NCBI GenBank assembly: GCA_013298485.1
Contig: JAAFHS010000015.1
Location: 1 to 14,784, forward strand
Length of the DNA: 14,784 nt
Direction of reading: 5' to 3'
Source of the DNA: Rhodobacterales bacterium
Lineage (GTDB): Bacteria > Pseudomonadota > Alphaproteobacteria > Rhodobacterales > Rhodobacteraceae
Shown here: positions 14,241-14,784 of the stretch, one piece after another
Numbering within the stretch: position 1 is the first letter of the stretch
How the letters are laid out: each line of letters opens with the position of its first letter
Translations under genes and position numbers: made by a program
Notes under the pieces: model-generated
Database searches by the model: none
The model's input: only the letters and a program-made list of their open reading frames with translations
What the model was told of the DNA's origin: nothing

Positions 14241-14258
14241 GCCTGAGAATCCTCAGGC
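14241..14258 (+). promoter_or_regulatory. Perfect inverted repeat in the leader of the FucU-type gene
   Basis: GCCTGAG (14241-14247) and CTCAGGC (14252-14258) pair perfectly around AATC, 40 bp before the mutarotase start. It could be a leader hairpin or a second operator. Confidence 0.4.
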
Positions 14259-14298
14259 GCACCCTTTGCGGCGACCAAGAAAGAGCGTTGGAATAGAA

Positions 14299-14733
14299 AT
14301 GTTGTTGGGATTGCCGCCCGTCCTTGGCCCGGAATTGCTGTTTACTCTGCGGTCGATGGGCCATGGCGATGAGATCGCTTTGGTCGATGGAAACTACCCC
14401 GCACAGGACCACGCGCGCCGCCTTGTCCGTGCTGATGGGCACGGGGTTTTGGCATTGCTGGCCGCGTTTCTGCAGGTTCTGCCCATCGACACGGATGTGC
14501 CGCCCGGCATCTTTCGTGCGGCATTGAACAATGATCCGGCGCAACGGGGTGTCATCCACGACCATATCGACGCGCTTTGCCGCGAACATGGGTACAAGAC
14601 CCAAGCGATCAGCGGGGCAGACCTTTACCCCCGCATACGTGCGGCCCATACGATCGTTGCAACCTCGGAAAACGCGTTGTTTGCCAATGTCATCCTGCGC
14701 AAGGGCGTGGTGCCCCCGATCAGATCCGCATAG
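14299..14733 (+). CDS. RbsD/FucU-family sugar mutarotase
   Basis: The protein has 144 residues, typical for the family, which interconverts anomers or pyranose/furanose forms of sugars entering the cell. It starts MLLGLPPVLGPELLFTLRSMGHGDEIALVDGNYPA, with the conserved MGHGD (His22) and DxNxP blocks, and ends IVATSENALFANVILRKGVVPP. Most family members have T-G-E-x3-Y in that last block; here Gly is Ser and Tyr is Phe, so catalytic competence is uncertain. ATG 14299 matches the family N-terminus, although the ribosome site is weak. Its divergent position next to frcBCAK suggests it converts imported fructose or a related sugar into the form used by the kinase. Another gene appears to begin 3 bp after the stop. 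Confidence 0.85.
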   Translation: MLLGLPPVLGPELLFTLRSMGHGDEIALVDGNYPAQDHARRLVRADGHGVLALLAAFLQVLPIDTDVPPGIFRAALNNDPAQRGVIHDHIDALCREHGYKTQAISGADLYPRIRAAHTIVATSENALFANVILRKGVVPPIRSA

Positions 14734-14736
14734 CCG

Positions 14737-14784
14737 ATGAAAATCGGCCCCGACATCGCCGCCGAACGCCCGGCACCCGATGAC
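14737..14784 (+). CDS. Start of a further gene, cut by the window edge
   Basis: ATG 14737 opens a frame of 16 codons (MKIGPDIAAERPAPDD) that runs off the end of the window, 3 bp after the mutarotase stop and on the same strand. Tight spacing suggests an operon. Too little is visible to name it; a ROK-type regulator or another sugar gene would be typical beside frc loci, but that is only context. Confidence 0.4.
   Translation, partial: MKIGPDIAAERPAPDD

Overview
The window looks like a chromosomal segment of a marine alphaproteobacterium of the Rhodobacteraceae/Roseobacter group. The evidence is high-GC coding with strong GC third positions, a TIGR02300 FYDLN_acid protein with the Cys-poor N-terminus I associate with this group, an Lpd of alphaproteobacterial type, and a complete frcBCAK fructose ABC locus like that of Sinorhizobium. 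Genus-level assignment is inference. I see no CRISPR array, IS element, phage gene or integrase; the layout is that of ordinary core chromosome.

Left part (1-3540): the 3' part of a dihydrolipoyl dehydrogenase gene whose end is broken, a membrane-anchored TerB-domain protein, a minus-strand pair (YgjP-type zinc metallopeptidase then GntR/FCD regulator), a FYDLN_acid protein, and tRNA-Ala(GGC) with its own promoter and a strong intrinsic terminator.

Middle part (3589-8807): a translationally coupled three-gene phospholipid cassette (1-acyl-glycerol-phosphate-type acyltransferase, CdsA/YnbB-like cytidylyltransferase, YnbA-like CDP-alcohol phosphatidyltransferase). Together they could make a phospholipid from lysophosphatidate through CDP-diacylglycerol; a Pho-box-like repeat lies at the first gene's 5' end. 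An AT-rich convergent intergenic region follows, with a REP-like palindrome and a perfect DnaA box, then adenine deaminase (minus strand) divergent from an EamA/DMT transporter.

Right part (8805-14784): a vanadium-dependent haloperoxidase, then frcK-frcA-frcC-frcB on the minus strand (transcribed B-C-A-K): fructose binding protein, permease, ATPase and kinase. They are divergent from an RbsD/FucU-type mutarotase gene, with the start of another gene at the right edge. The divergent region carries a 9+3+9 bp palindrome flanked on each side by a -35-like box, consistent with one regulator controlling both directions.

I did not find a clearly new multi-gene system. The observations most worth checking are the 3' deletion in lpd that removes its catalytic His-Glu pair, the Pho-box-like signal on the lipid cassette together with the variant CDP-alcohol transferase motif, the divergent frc operator, and the 11-nt complementarity between the frcB leader and the hairpin behind frcB.
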